Shown here piece after piece: positions 13,250-21,926 of a DNA stretch of 44,392 nt. The position numbers were made by a program, and so were the translations under genes. The notes beneath the pieces were generated by a model. It was not told where the DNA came from and made no database searches. It saw only the letters and a program-made list of their open reading frames with translations. Positions within the stretch are counted from its first letter, which is position 1. Every line of letters starts with the position of its first letter. This DNA comes from a virus: positions 1 through 44,392 of the IMG/VR virus record IMGVR_UViG_3300043468_000664; one strand, given 5' to 3'.

Positions 13250-13468
13250 ATGCCTCGAGTCACGAAAGAACTCATTTTCCCACGAGCCGTATCCACGGCT
13301 AATAAAATCAACCTCACTAGCCTGGCCATTGCACTTGGCACTTTGTCCGAAGACAAAGGGCTTAAAGAAATTGCTACCTTAATGACCGACTCCCTGTATG
13401 CGAAATCTCGCATACGAGCACAAAAGCGCGCAAATGCGGTACTCGCCGTCCTTGAAGCCTATCGTTAA
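13250..13468 (+). CDS. hypothetical basic helical protein
   Basis: A 72-aa protein (MPRVTKELIFPRAVSTANKI). Mostly helical, basic C-terminus (YAKSRIRAQKRANAVLAVLEAYR). Its ribosome site is in a perfect hairpin loop, so translation is probably controlled, possibly by the phage CsrA. It starts the replication gene series. Family not recognised. Confidence 0.6.
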   Translation: MPRVTKELIFPRAVSTANKINLTSLAIALGTLSEDKGLKEIATLMTDSLYAKSRIRAQKRANAVLAVLEAYR

Positions 13469-13472
13469 TACG

Positions 13473-13634
13473 ATGGGTCATTTCACCGAAAGTGTAGAAG
13501 TTATGCAGGTCTGCGACTTGTTGCTTAATGGCTACACTACTACTGAAATAGAAACAAAACTCAAGATCCCTAAACAACGGGTCGATGAGATTTACCGAAT
13601 ACTGCAGGACGCTACAGCGTACGAAGAAGGATAA
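13473..13634 (+). CDS. small helix-turn-helix protein
   Basis: A 53-aa protein from the ATG at 13473, 4 nt after the previous stop. Residues about 8-44 (VEVMQVCDLLLNGYTTTEIE, then KLKIPKQRVDEIYRIL) look like a sigma70-region-4 or LuxR-type helix-turn-helix with little else. It may be a minimal DNA-binding regulator, or an accessory to the polymerase encoded 4 nt downstream. Confidence 0.6.
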   Translation: MGHFTESVEVMQVCDLLLNGYTTTEIETKLKIPKQRVDEIYRILQDATAYEEG

Positions 13635-13638
13635 CGCC

Positions 13639-15462
13639 GTGTCAGAGACTCTTGTGACTTTGGACTTTGAGACTTACTACGACGTAAAGCTCAGTCTCAC
13701 CAAAATGACCACTATGGAATATGTTAAACATGACATGTTCAAGGTCTGGGGTGTTGGCATTAAAGTCAACGATGAACCAGCAGAATGGTTTGGAGCAGAC
13801 GAAGCTGAAGACTGTCTGCGCCAATTTGACTGGAGCAACGTCAAGTTGCTTTGTCACAACACTTTGTTTGACGGCTACATACTAGCCAGGCACTACGGCA
13901 TAACGCCTGCGTACTATCTCGATACCGCAGCAATGGCACGCGGCGCGTTTCCTGGCTTATCTGCATCTCTTAAAGAGACAAGTATTCGCTTGTTCCCAGA
14001 CGACGAATCTATGCGTAAAGGCGAAGACCTTGTTAAAGCCAAGGGACTTTACGACCTTCCACCAGACATTGAAGAGGCTATCTCCAAGTACTGCGTACAA
14101 GACGTAGATCTGACCTACGCTGTTTACAACAAACTTGTGGCTAATTACCCACAGTCTGAGTTGGACCTTATTCATCTCACAACCAAGATGTTCTGTCAGC
14201 CGATTCTTAAGATTGACCGTGAACGACTGACCACGTACCACGATCAGGAATTCACTCGCGCTGAAGATCTGATCAAGAACTCCGGCGTTTCTAAAGATGT
14301 ACTCTCAAGCAACGTCAAGTTCGTTGCGCTCCTTGAAAGACTTGGCATCACACCGCCAGTAAAACGCAGCCCAAGCACCGGTAACATGATCCCGGCGTTT
14401 GGTAAAAACGACGCAGGTTGGAAGCAGCTAATGGCTAAGTACCCAGAGCACAAAGCTCTCTGGGATGCTAGAACAGCAGTCAAGTCGCGCATTAGTGAGA
14501 CTCGGTCTAAACGATTTTTAGACGTAGCCCACAGCGACGACACTATTAGTGTCCCGCTTAAGTATTACGCAGCCCACACTGGCCGCTTTGGCGGCACAGA
14601 AAAGATCAATCTTCAGAACTTACCTCGAGGCAGTGAGCTACGTAAATGCTTAGTAGCCCCAGAAGGCATGCTTGTTTACGTAGCAGACTTGTCTAATATC
14701 GAAGCCCGCATGCTTGCGTGGCTCGCAGGGCAATACGACCTTCTGGACCAGTTCCGCAAAGGTGAGGATATATACAGTAACTTTGCCTCGAAAATTTACA
14801 ACAAACCAGTAAATAAACAAGAACATCCTACTGAACGATTTGTAGGTAAAACCGCAATCCTAGGTCTTGGCTACGGCATGGGACACAAGAAGTTCAAACT
14901 CACTCTGGAATCCGGAGCCGCAGGACCGGCCATGCAAATTTCAGAATCAGACGCCTTAAACGTTGTACATACATACAGGTCTAGCTACAGCTGCATTCCG
15001 CTCTTATGGGGGCGAATGGAAAACCTCTTGAAGCAATCACTAGACCGAAACAACTACGGCGTTACTTACCGCAACGGAGTCTTAACAATACAAGATCGTT
15101 CTCTTGTTTTGCCTAATGGAATGGCTTTGAGATACGAGAACTTACAAATGACTCCTCAAGGCATGACTTACGAAACGCGCGGGTTTAGCCATGAGTCAAC
15201 TTATGGTGGTCGAATAACTGAAAACGTTATTCAGGCTTTATCAAGAATAGTAATTACTGACAGTTTATTGAGGCTAGACAAGAACTTACGCAACGGATGC
15301 GTTGCCCTTACCGTACATGACGAAGTAGTAATTGTTGCATCAGATGAAAATCCCGATGCTACAATGGCTCAAATCATTGACGATCTTTGCACCCCGCCCA
15401 GCTGGGCTCCGGATCTACCGTTGTCCGCTGAAGGTGGTTATGACAGGATGTATAGTAAGTAA
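13639..15462 (+). CDS. DNA polymerase, family A, with 3'-5' exonuclease
   Basis: A 607-aa protein from a GTG at 13639, with AAGGA 9 nt upstream. The exonuclease domain has LDFETYYD (D9, E11), CHNTLFDG (D78) and YCVQDVD (Y151, D155). The polymerase domain has motif A VADLSNIEAR (D350), motif B ERFVGKTAILGLGYG (R400, K404, Y412) and motif C TVHDE (H560-E562). No 5' nuclease domain, as usual in phage Pol A. This is the replicative polymerase. The stop overlaps the csrA start by one base (TAATG). Confidence 0.92.
   Translation: MSETLVTLDFETYYDVKLSLTKMTTMEYVKHDMFKVWGVGIKVNDEPAEWFGADEAEDCLRQFDWSNVKLLCHNTLFDGYILARHYGITPAYYLDTAAMARGAFPGLSASLKETSIRLFPDDESMRKGEDLVKAKGLYDLPPDIEEAISKYCVQDVDLTYAVYNKLVANYPQSELDLIHLTTKMFCQPILKIDRERLTTYHDQEFTRAEDLIKNSGVSKDVLSSNVKFVALLERLGITPPVKRSPSTGNMIPAFGKNDAGWKQLMAKYPEHKALWDARTAVKSRISETRSKRFLDVAHSDDTISVPLKYYAAHTGRFGGTEKINLQNLPRGSELRKCLVAPEGMLVYVADLSNIEARMLAWLAGQYDLLDQFRKGEDIYSNFASKIYNKPVNKQEHPTERFVGKTAILGLGYGMGHKKFKLTLESGAAGPAMQISESDALNVVHTYRSSYSCIPLLWGRMENLLKQSLDRNNYGVTYRNGVLTIQDRSLVLPNGMALRYENLQMTPQGMTYETRGFSHESTYGGRITENVIQALSRIVITDSLLRLDKNLRNGCVALTVHDEVVIVASDENPDATMAQIIDDLCTPPSWAPDLPLSAEGGYDRMYSK
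15445..15451 (+). promoter_or_regulatory. CsrA-like binding motif in the csrA leader
   Basis: AGGATGT, inside ACAGGATGT, matches the core RGGAUGU of the known CsrA consensus and lies 10 nt before the csrA ATG. ACA and TGT can pair around GGA. It is also the only AGGA-type ribosome site for csrA, so autorepression is plausible. Confidence 0.45.
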
Positions 15463-15662
15463 TGTCCAGGCTTGTTTTAACAAGGCGTTTAAACGAAACC
15501 GTTGTTGTTCAACACAACGGTAAAGTCCTTGTTGAAGTAAAAGTCTGTCGCATAGATCGTAATCAAGTTCGCATTGCTTTCGTCGCTGACCCGTCAGTAA
15601 TTATTGACCGGAAAGAAACTTTAGACGAAAGCCCCGGCTCTTCGGAGCAAGACAAGAGCTAG
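15462..15662 (+). CDS. csrA: CsrA/RsmA-family translational regulator
   Basis: A 66-aa protein that aligns along its length with bacterial CsrA. LVLTRRLNET matches LILTRRVGET, RNQVRIAF matches GNQVRIGV, and VIIDRKET matches VAVHREEI, keeping the arginine equivalent to R44 that contacts RNA. CsrA dimers bind GGA in hairpin loops and block or stabilise mRNAs. It lies between the DNA polymerase and primase-helicase genes, coupled to the polymerase stop (TAATG). The tail (LDESPGSSEQDKS) is hydrophilic. It may redirect host metabolism or time phage translation. Confidence 0.88.
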   Translation: MSRLVLTRRLNETVVVQHNGKVLVEVKVCRIDRNQVRIAFVADPSVIIDRKETLDESPGSSEQDKS

Positions 15663-15680
15663 TGTTTCTGGGGAGTTGTT

Positions 15681-18224
15681 ATGAAGGTTACGTTTCTGGA
15701 GAGCTCAAACGGCACTCCACTTAGCAAGCATTACTTCACAAGTGGCGAATCACGACCGTATCCGTATGTAAAAGACGTAACTTCGTACGAGCACACAATA
15801 CCTAATGATCAAGCTGGTTTAGTGCAGCTTGAAAATTTGATTCGCCAGCATGCTGCAAAAGGTAACTGCATGCTGAAAGGCCCATTGCGTCGCCAACTTG
15901 TAAACGAAAGCCGCGCACAAAAAAGCGACAGGCTTGCCGTTAGCAATTTACTTGTACTCGACTTTGATGCAATCACATTACCGCGGCGAATTGTACGTTC
16001 GAAAAAGCTGAGCGCTAATGACGTACAACTGATCTCTGAACAGATTATTGCTGAGCTGCCACCTGAACTTCATAACGTTAGTTATATCGCGCAGGCATCA
16101 GCTAGCCTTGGTCTTAAAGGCGATCGTATTTCGTTGCACATCTTTATGATGCTTACAGTGGCTATGCCACCTAAGTCCATAAAGCTTTGGCTACAAAACA
16201 TCAATTACGTTTCAGATCTTCTCAAGCCACAACTTGAGTTAAGCGCCAACGGCCAGTCAATCAAACACCCATTAGACGTGTCGGTTGCTGATAACAGCAA
16301 ACTAATCTTTATATCGCCACCGACGTTTGAAGACTCGACTAAAAACCCATTCGTGTCTGACGACAACCGCGTCATCCGCGTCGACAGAGACAACGCAACG
16401 TTTGACATGGCAGCAGCCATGGCAAGTCTCAACCCAGAGACTGTCTTCCAAATAGGACAACAGATTAAAGATGACCTTCGCGAAGGCAAAGGCATCCGCA
16501 AGAAGTCTGGTAAGTACCAGACAATGACCATTGAGCACCAAGCTCACGAAGTACTATTAAACCCAGACAAAATGTCCATCTCGATTGCTGACAGTTCAGC
16601 AATGCCTTGGGTCCGCTGCAATATCAATGGCGGCGATAGTGGCGGCTACTACTTCAACATCGAACGTCCGACGTACATGTACAACTTTAAGGACGAACCA
16701 ATATTCGAGATTGAAAAAGCCGACAAGGAATTTTACAAAAGCATCTTCGAGATCTTTCAACAGCATCTCGAGAAAGTCGGTAAGTCTACTTACCCGGTTG
16801 TTCTTCGTGACTATTACACCGACGTCTACTACAACGGAGTATTTGACCCGAACTTAAACCAGTTCACAGAAGAATACCCGTTAATCCCGACTAGCAAGAC
16901 CAGCATTGAAAGTTTCATGCTAAGCCACGGACGTCCGGAACCAGACTTTATCCGTGACGCACGCGTTGTGTTTGACCCTACATCTAACAGTCCAGCCATT
17001 GATTTCGACAATGTCCCATACTTCGTAAACATGTACCGTAAAACTAAGTACATGTTAGGAGCTGAAGACCTTGGCTTTAAACTAGAGTTTGGCCAAGCAA
17101 AACTGATATCGAACCACTGCCCACTAATCTATACCTTGATACATCACGTTCTTGGCAACGGTGACCAGGAGTTCGAACGTTTTATCAACTGGCTGGCTTA
17201 CATATTCCAGACACGCAAGAAAGCCAAGACAGCCTGGGTACTTGGCGGCGTACCAGGAACCGGTAAAGGTTTGTTTTACAGCAAAGTACTTCGTCCCTTG
17301 TTTGGTTCTGAACACGTACCAATGCGAGCACTGCAGAGCATTGAAGAACACTTCAATCTCTACATGCGTAACTCAATCTTCTTGATTGTCGACGAATTTC
17401 ACATGGCCTCGTCTTCGCTTGGCGCTATGAAGATTGCTGACAAGCTTAAGAATCAGATCACAGAAGATACAATCACAATCCGCGCAATGCGCACTAACCA
17501 AGTTGAAGTTCCCAACTTTACGAACTTCATCTTTCTTACTAACCGCAATGACGCAGTAAAGATAGAAAACGGCGATCGTCGGTACAACATTCCGCCACGC
17601 CAGGAATTCAGGTTAGAAGAAGCGCACCCTGAGCTACTCAAGAACCTAGACAAGTTAGAAGACGAACTGTTTACCTTCGGATCTATCTTGCATAGCTTCG
17701 TAGTTAATGAGCGTATGGTTCACACCTGTATTGATAACCAGGCTAAGAACCATATGCGACACGTTTCTATGTCGCTTATGGAAGAGTTCTCGGAAGCTAT
17801 TAAACGCGGCAATCTGTTGTTTTTTAGCGACATCTTGGACATTAACACCGCCAACGTTCAGAACATGAACGAAGTTGCTACGGCGCAACGGTTTGTTAAA
17901 ACCTGGATTGCTAACGCTAAAGAGAAGTACGACATCATCCCGATGGAGCATCTCCGTACTGTGTATCACGTACAAACCGAGTCAAGTAACCGTTTGTCCC
18001 AACGTGAGTTCACAAAGCAGATGAGCCGCAATGGCATAGAAACGTCTCGTAAACGAGCGCCTAATGCCAGCCGCGACAGCAACCTTATTAGCGGCGTAAC
18101 AGTTACTTGGAACATTGACGACCTCGAGCGTCAACGTCTCATCAACATCTATTTTGATGGGACCGACCAACGACTGTTGCAAAATACAAACATTAGCTAT
18201 ACTGACAAGGTCAATTCCAACTGA
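15681..18224 (+). CDS. primase-helicase fusion (SF3-type helicase)
   Basis: An 847-aa protein; GGGGAG lies before the ATG. The N-terminal part has a primase-like pair of motifs, LVLDFD (D94, D96) and RISLHIF (H153), resembling archaeo-eukaryotic primases. The C-terminal part is a D5/SF3-like helicase: Walker A GVPGTGKG (523-530), Walker B FLIVDEF (about 567-573) and FIFLTNRNDA, followed by GDRR. It would unwind and prime at the fork with the family A polymerase. Primase assignment is less certain than helicase. Confidence 0.85.
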   Translation: MKVTFLESSNGTPLSKHYFTSGESRPYPYVKDVTSYEHTIPNDQAGLVQLENLIRQHAAKGNCMLKGPLRRQLVNESRAQKSDRLAVSNLLVLDFDAITLPRRIVRSKKLSANDVQLISEQIIAELPPELHNVSYIAQASASLGLKGDRISLHIFMMLTVAMPPKSIKLWLQNINYVSDLLKPQLELSANGQSIKHPLDVSVADNSKLIFISPPTFEDSTKNPFVSDDNRVIRVDRDNATFDMAAAMASLNPETVFQIGQQIKDDLREGKGIRKKSGKYQTMTIEHQAHEVLLNPDKMSISIADSSAMPWVRCNINGGDSGGYYFNIERPTYMYNFKDEPIFEIEKADKEFYKSIFEIFQQHLEKVGKSTYPVVLRDYYTDVYYNGVFDPNLNQFTEEYPLIPTSKTSIESFMLSHGRPEPDFIRDARVVFDPTSNSPAIDFDNVPYFVNMYRKTKYMLGAEDLGFKLEFGQAKLISNHCPLIYTLIHHVLGNGDQEFERFINWLAYIFQTRKKAKTAWVLGGVPGTGKGLFYSKVLRPLFGSEHVPMRALQSIEEHFNLYMRNSIFLIVDEFHMASSSLGAMKIADKLKNQITEDTITIRAMRTNQVEVPNFTNFIFLTNRNDAVKIENGDRRYNIPPRQEFRLEEAHPELLKNLDKLEDELFTFGSILHSFVVNERMVHTCIDNQAKNHMRHVSMSLMEEFSEAIKRGNLLFFSDILDINTANVQNMNEVATAQRFVKTWIANAKEKYDIIPMEHLRTVYHVQTESSNRLSQREFTKQMSRNGIETSRKRAPNASRDSNLISGVTVTWNIDDLERQRLINIYFDGTDQRLLQNTNISYTDKVNSN

Positions 18225-18234
18225 GTCAGTAATA

Positions 18235-18984
18235 GTGATTAAACTTACGCAGAGTACCAGGCCGGACTCTGAAGACGGTTTACTTAAACCTGAGAAGTTC
18301 GGTCCTGTCCCCACCTGGTCCTATTCGGCGCTCAAGACCTTTGAAGAGTGTCCTTACCGAACCTACATTCAACGTGTTAAGAAGATCCCTGAACCGCCTA
18401 GTCCTGCGGCAGATCGAGGCACAGCAATCCACAAGCTGGCCGAAGAGTTTGTCAAAGGCGAAATAGGCGAACTCCCAGCTGAGCTTGAAAAGTTCGAAGA
18501 CGAGTTCCACGAGTTACGTACGCTTTTTGCGGACGCCAAAGTAGAACTCGAAGGCGAATGGGGCTTCAGCATCGAATGGGAACCTGTAGGCTGGATGGTC
18601 CCGCAGACTTGGGCACGGATTAAACTAGATGCCTTAGTCCACCAGGACGACACCAGCGCAAGAGTCATCGACTTTAAAACCGGTAAAAAGTTCGGCAACG
18701 AAATCCCGCATGCCCAACAGTGTTTGCTATACGCAATTGCAACGTTCTTCCGGTACCCGCAGCTTCAGTACGTTCGGACCGAGCTCTGGTACCTAGACAA
18801 AGGCGAGTCAACAATGCGCGGCTTTACACGTCAAGAAGCCATGCAATTTGCGCCAGGCTTCCACAGCCGAGCAATAGGCATGACGACCTGTGAAGACTTC
18901 ACCCCGACGCCCAGCAAAGACGCCTGTCGATGGTGTCCATACGGCAAAGGTGAACACCCTGAATGTACTTGGGGGGTAAAGTAA
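18235..18984 (+). CDS. Cas4/RecB-like PD-(D/E)XK nuclease with Fe-S-type cysteines
   Basis: A 249-aa protein from a GTG at 18235. Motifs of the RecB/Cas4 nuclease family: TWSYSALKTFEECPYRTYIQ, RGTAIHKLAEEF, KLDALVHQ and VIDFKTGK (catalytic D-x-K region). Four cysteines (C39, C231, C234, C244) are placed like the 4Fe-4S cluster ligands of Cas4/AddB proteins. Likely a single-strand-processing exonuclease for phage recombination. The start is uncertain (an ATG at 18157 would overlap the helicase). Confidence 0.8.
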   Translation: MIKLTQSTRPDSEDGLLKPEKFGPVPTWSYSALKTFEECPYRTYIQRVKKIPEPPSPAADRGTAIHKLAEEFVKGEIGELPAELEKFEDEFHELRTLFADAKVELEGEWGFSIEWEPVGWMVPQTWARIKLDALVHQDDTSARVIDFKTGKKFGNEIPHAQQCLLYAIATFFRYPQLQYVRTELWYLDKGESTMRGFTRQEAMQFAPGFHSRAIGMTTCEDFTPTPSKDACRWCPYGKGEHPECTWGVK

Positions 18985-19007
18985 CAGCACTAAAAACCGG
19001 AGCACAA

Positions 19008-19697
19008 ATGCTATTCTTTTTCAAAAAACCTAAAGTTACTGTTGATTGTTTTATCGACAGTAAAATTATGGCAGACGCTTATTCAATCCGAAGAGCAATC
19101 AAACTTACCCCCAGCTGGTGGCAAGACTTAACTCCAACTTGTCCAGTATCTATTTCTGGCATAACTGAACAAGTTCCAACGTCAAAGCAGTGCTCCGGTT
19201 TTTTATCTTTGTATAAAGAGTCATGGGTAGTTCCTTTGTGGTCTGACCTAATTGTCCATACCGCAAGTAACGGACAGTACAAGTACAAGTTTGCAAGTAA
19301 CGAAACTTGGGCAACTATGCACACACATCCTTCTTACCAATACCAAGGTGGATTTACAGACAAGATACATTTTAAAATTAACTGCCCATGGCACTTAGCT
19401 GAAAACAGAAAAACAAAGTTTTTGTTTTTACCAGCTACTTGGTCGTTAGCAGACAGCCATGCCCAATTGCATTTTTTACCAGGCATATTGGACTTTACTA
19501 GCAACCACGCCATACACGCTAACGCACTAGCTCCAAAAGCTGAACAGCAATATAGGTTTTTTGCGGGGTCCCCGCTCATACACCTTGTTCCTTTAACGGA
19601 ACATGAAGTTAGATTTAAAACACATGCGGTCACCGAACAAGAGTTCAAACAACTGCAAAAAGACACCCACCCGCGCAACTTAAACAAATTTTCATAG
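19008..19697 (+). CDS. conserved phage protein of unknown function
   Basis: A 229-aa protein from the ATG at 19008 with CGGAG upstream. Notable segments: KLTPSWWQDLTPTCPVS, THPSYQ, FKINCPWHL, FLPATW, FLPGILDFTSNHAIHANA. The 'KxxCPW ... PGxxD ... HxN' order resembles an uncharacterised family common in myo- and podoviruses, possibly a double-stranded beta-helix (cupin-like) fold. Neighbouring enzymes act on DNA, but no role is shown. A strong terminator follows. Confidence 0.6.
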   Translation: MLFFFKKPKVTVDCFIDSKIMADAYSIRRAIKLTPSWWQDLTPTCPVSISGITEQVPTSKQCSGFLSLYKESWVVPLWSDLIVHTASNGQYKYKFASNETWATMHTHPSYQYQGGFTDKIHFKINCPWHLAENRKTKFLFLPATWSLADSHAQLHFLPGILDFTSNHAIHANALAPKAEQQYRFFAGSPLIHLVPLTEHEVRFKTHAVTEQEFKQLQKDTHPRNLNKFS

Positions 19698-19722
19698 CCT
19701 ACTACCTTAGGGCTACGACTTA

Positions 19723-19748
19723 AACCCCTCCTAGTGAGGGGTTTTTTT
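19723..19748 (+). terminator. rho-independent terminator
   Basis: AACCCCTC pairs with GAGGGGTT around CTAGT, and the second arm runs into TTTTT. It ends the polymerase-to-unknown operon; the next gene restarts with a very strong ribosome site. Confidence 0.88.
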
Positions 19749-19786
19749 GTGAGCATTAAAAGCTCGTCGTAACCTAAGGAGGACTC

Positions 19787-19963
19787 ATGTCCCTTTTCTT
19801 GAAGCTGGTAACAGCTCTAGAAATAATCTTACTTCTTAAAAAGTTACGAGAACAAAATGAAACCTCTACTTCAAACTCAAATAGCTATACCGTTATCAAG
19901 AACCCGGTTCAGAAAAAGCGTCAAGGAACCGACGCTAACAATGCTGAAATCCGGCAAAGCTAA
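19787..19963 (+). CDS. small membrane-anchored protein overlapping the next gene
   Basis: A 58-aa protein from the ATG at 19787, preceded by TAAGGAGG, the best ribosome site in the area. The N-terminus is a hydrophobic helix (MSLFLKLVTALEIILLLKKL), followed by a polar Asn/Ser/Gln-rich tail. It overlaps the 19857 gene by over 100 nt in another frame. That strong start after a terminator makes it likely to be real. Function unknown. Confidence 0.6.
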   Translation: MSLFLKLVTALEIILLLKKLREQNETSTSNSNSYTVIKNPVQKKRQGTDANNAEIRQS

Positions 19964-20534
19964 CAAAAAGCTAGGGGGCTCCGTCCGCAAAGGAATGTGG
20001 AAGGGGCTCCCGATTTTTTCCCTGACGCTTGAAGAACGAGCTTCTTGCCCATCTACCTGTGAGCAATGGACCAACTGTTACGGCAACAACATGCCGTTTG
20101 CTCACAGATATGACCACACCCACCCTCATTTCGAAGAAGCACTGACCACGGACCTCTTGCAACTGTCAAAGCGCCACGAACAAGGATTCGTTGTCCGTTT
20201 GCACGTACTTGGCGATTTCTACTCTGTAGATTACGTCCGCTTCTGGATGACTATGCTGCTAGTCCTACCTGGACTACGAGTGTTTGGGTATACACATCAT
20301 CGGCACAACACCCCAGTTGGACAACTAATAGGTAACTTAAACGTTACCTTCCCAGACCGTTGGCGTGTACGGTTTTCAGATGACCCAAACATCGAGTTCC
20401 GGTCACAAGTTGTTGCTTCTTTGCAACAAGCTACCGGAGTCGTATGCCCTGAACAATTGGGCAAAGCCGCCTCATGTGGCGACTGTGCGTACTGTTGGCA
20501 CAGTGAAAAACCTGTATTCTTTGTTGAACATTGA
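19857..20534 (+). CDS. conserved Cys-rich phage protein of unknown function
   Basis: A 225-aa protein with a recognisable but uncharacterised family signature: KLGG, KGMWKGLPIFSLTLEERA, SCPSTCEQWTNCYGNNMPFA, VVRLHVLGDFYS, FGYTHHR, and a C-terminal CGDCAYCW. The clustered cysteines suggest a metal or Fe-S site. Similar proteins occur in many phages next to replication genes. No ribosome site is obvious, so it may depend on translation of the overlapping 19787 gene. No enzymatic role is assigned. Confidence 0.7.
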   Translation: MKPLLQTQIAIPLSRTRFRKSVKEPTLTMLKSGKANKKLGGSVRKGMWKGLPIFSLTLEERASCPSTCEQWTNCYGNNMPFAHRYDHTHPHFEEALTTDLLQLSKRHEQGFVVRLHVLGDFYSVDYVRFWMTMLLVLPGLRVFGYTHHRHNTPVGQLIGNLNVTFPDRWRVRFSDDPNIEFRSQVVASLQQATGVVCPEQLGKAASCGDCAYCWHSEKPVFFVEH

Positions 20535-20537
20535 CAA

Positions 20538-20547
20538 AACTCGAGTT
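20538..20547. promoter_or_regulatory. 10-bp palindrome before the helicase gene
   Basis: AACTCGAGTT is a perfect palindrome in the 42-nt gap between genes. TTGACA (20531-20536) precedes it but no matching -10 is clear. It could be an operator. Confidence 0.3.
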
Positions 20548-20576
20548 AGTATCTGATCTTTACTGAGAACTAATCA

Positions 20577-21926
20577 ATGCTTAAACCTTTTGATCACCAA
20601 GTTAAAACTACTAATTTCCTTCTAAAAACTCCCCGAGCACTTATCACTTCCGACCCAGGAACTGGTAAAACCCGCAGCGTCATCGACGCTTATGCTCAGC
20701 GGAAAGAAGGACGCATGCTCGTACTTGCGCCTTTGTCGATTCTCTCTGCCTCATGGGGAGACGACATTAAGAAGTTCCAACCCAAGCTGACCTACATCGT
20801 TGCTTACGCTAAAAACCGCGAAGCCGCGTTCAAGTCCAAAGCTGACATCGTTATTACCAACCACGATGCAGTAAAGTGGATAGCTAAGAACGAAAAGCTA
20901 CTCCAAGGATTCGACACCATTTGCATCGACGAATTCACGGCATTCAAAAACAAAGACAGTCAGCGTAGCAAAGCAGTGCTTAAGCTAGCTGCCAAGTTTA
21001 AGTACCGCATCGCCATGTCTGGTACTCCAAACAGCAACACAATCCTGGACATCTGGCATCCAACACTAATCGTGGACGACGGTGAACGGCTCGGTAAACG
21101 TTTCTACGGCTTCCGATCAGCTGTCTGTACTTCACGGTTCAACGGCTTTGCCAACGAGTGGGTAGACAAGCCCAACGCCCAGGAAATCGTTGCAGCGTCT
21201 ATTAAAGACATCAACATCCGTTACCAGCTAGAAGATTGCATCGACATGCCAGAACAGTCTGTACACACAATGTGTGTACAACTGACACCTGACATCATGA
21301 AACAGTACGAGCTCTTGGCTGCCGACTCCGTTCTTTACACCGGTAAAGAAACCATCAACGCCATCAACGCAGGCGCACGCGTCAAGAAGCTTCTGCAGTT
21401 ATGCACCGGCGCTGTCTATACCGAAGACGGTGTAGCCTGTGGGATACACTCCGAACGTTACGAACTTGTAATGCAGCTGGTATCCGAGCGCAAACACTCG
21501 TTAGTAGCGTTCAACTGGCGACACGAACGTGAACATCTTGTTCGTCTTGCTCAAGAAATGGGCCTTGAATACGGTGTTATCGACGGCGACACGCCTGCCA
21601 ATAAGCGTAAGGACATCGTCGATCGGATGCAGGCTGGTCAGCTCAAAGTCGTATTTGCCCACCCGCAGTCAGCAGGCCACGGTTTGACGCTAACCACTGC
21701 AACAACAGTCATCTGGGCGTCGCCAACGTACAACGCTGAACACTATCAGCAGTTCAACCGCCGGATCTACCGTGCTGGCCAAACCCAAAAAACAGAAATC
21801 ATCCACATTGCAGCAGACAATACGTGGGAACCTGATGTATATACCAAACTACAAACCAAACTTGAACGTATGGACGACCTATTACAGATTCTTAATCAAC
21901 TCACTCCAGCAAGGAAAATAGCATGA
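20577..21926 (+). CDS. SNF2/SF2-type DNA helicase
   Basis: A 449-aa protein with the superfamily 2 motif set: Q-motif region FDHQVKTTNFLL, Walker A SDPGTGKT (25-32), DEAD-like IDEF (117-120), SGTP (148-151), and the C-terminal QSAGHGLTLT and QFNRRIYRAGQ, the latter close to the SNF2 'QxxxRxxRxGQ' motif. Such phage enzymes remodel or unwind DNA during replication or recombination. It overlaps the following gene by ATGA. Confidence 0.88.
   Translation: MLKPFDHQVKTTNFLLKTPRALITSDPGTGKTRSVIDAYAQRKEGRMLVLAPLSILSASWGDDIKKFQPKLTYIVAYAKNREAAFKSKADIVITNHDAVKWIAKNEKLLQGFDTICIDEFTAFKNKDSQRSKAVLKLAAKFKYRIAMSGTPNSNTILDIWHPTLIVDDGERLGKRFYGFRSAVCTSRFNGFANEWVDKPNAQEIVAASIKDINIRYQLEDCIDMPEQSVHTMCVQLTPDIMKQYELLAADSVLYTGKETINAINAGARVKKLLQLCTGAVYTEDGVACGIHSERYELVMQLVSERKHSLVAFNWRHEREHLVRLAQEMGLEYGVIDGDTPANKRKDIVDRMQAGQLKVVFAHPQSAGHGLTLTTATTVIWASPTYNAEHYQQFNRRIYRAGQTQKTEIIHIAADNTWEPDVYTKLQTKLERMDDLLQILNQLTPARKIA

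Noticed and set aside
20531-20560. Sigma70 promoter starting TTGACA before the helicase gene
   Set aside because: No -10 at the right distance; TTGACA overlaps the previous stop codon region by chance.
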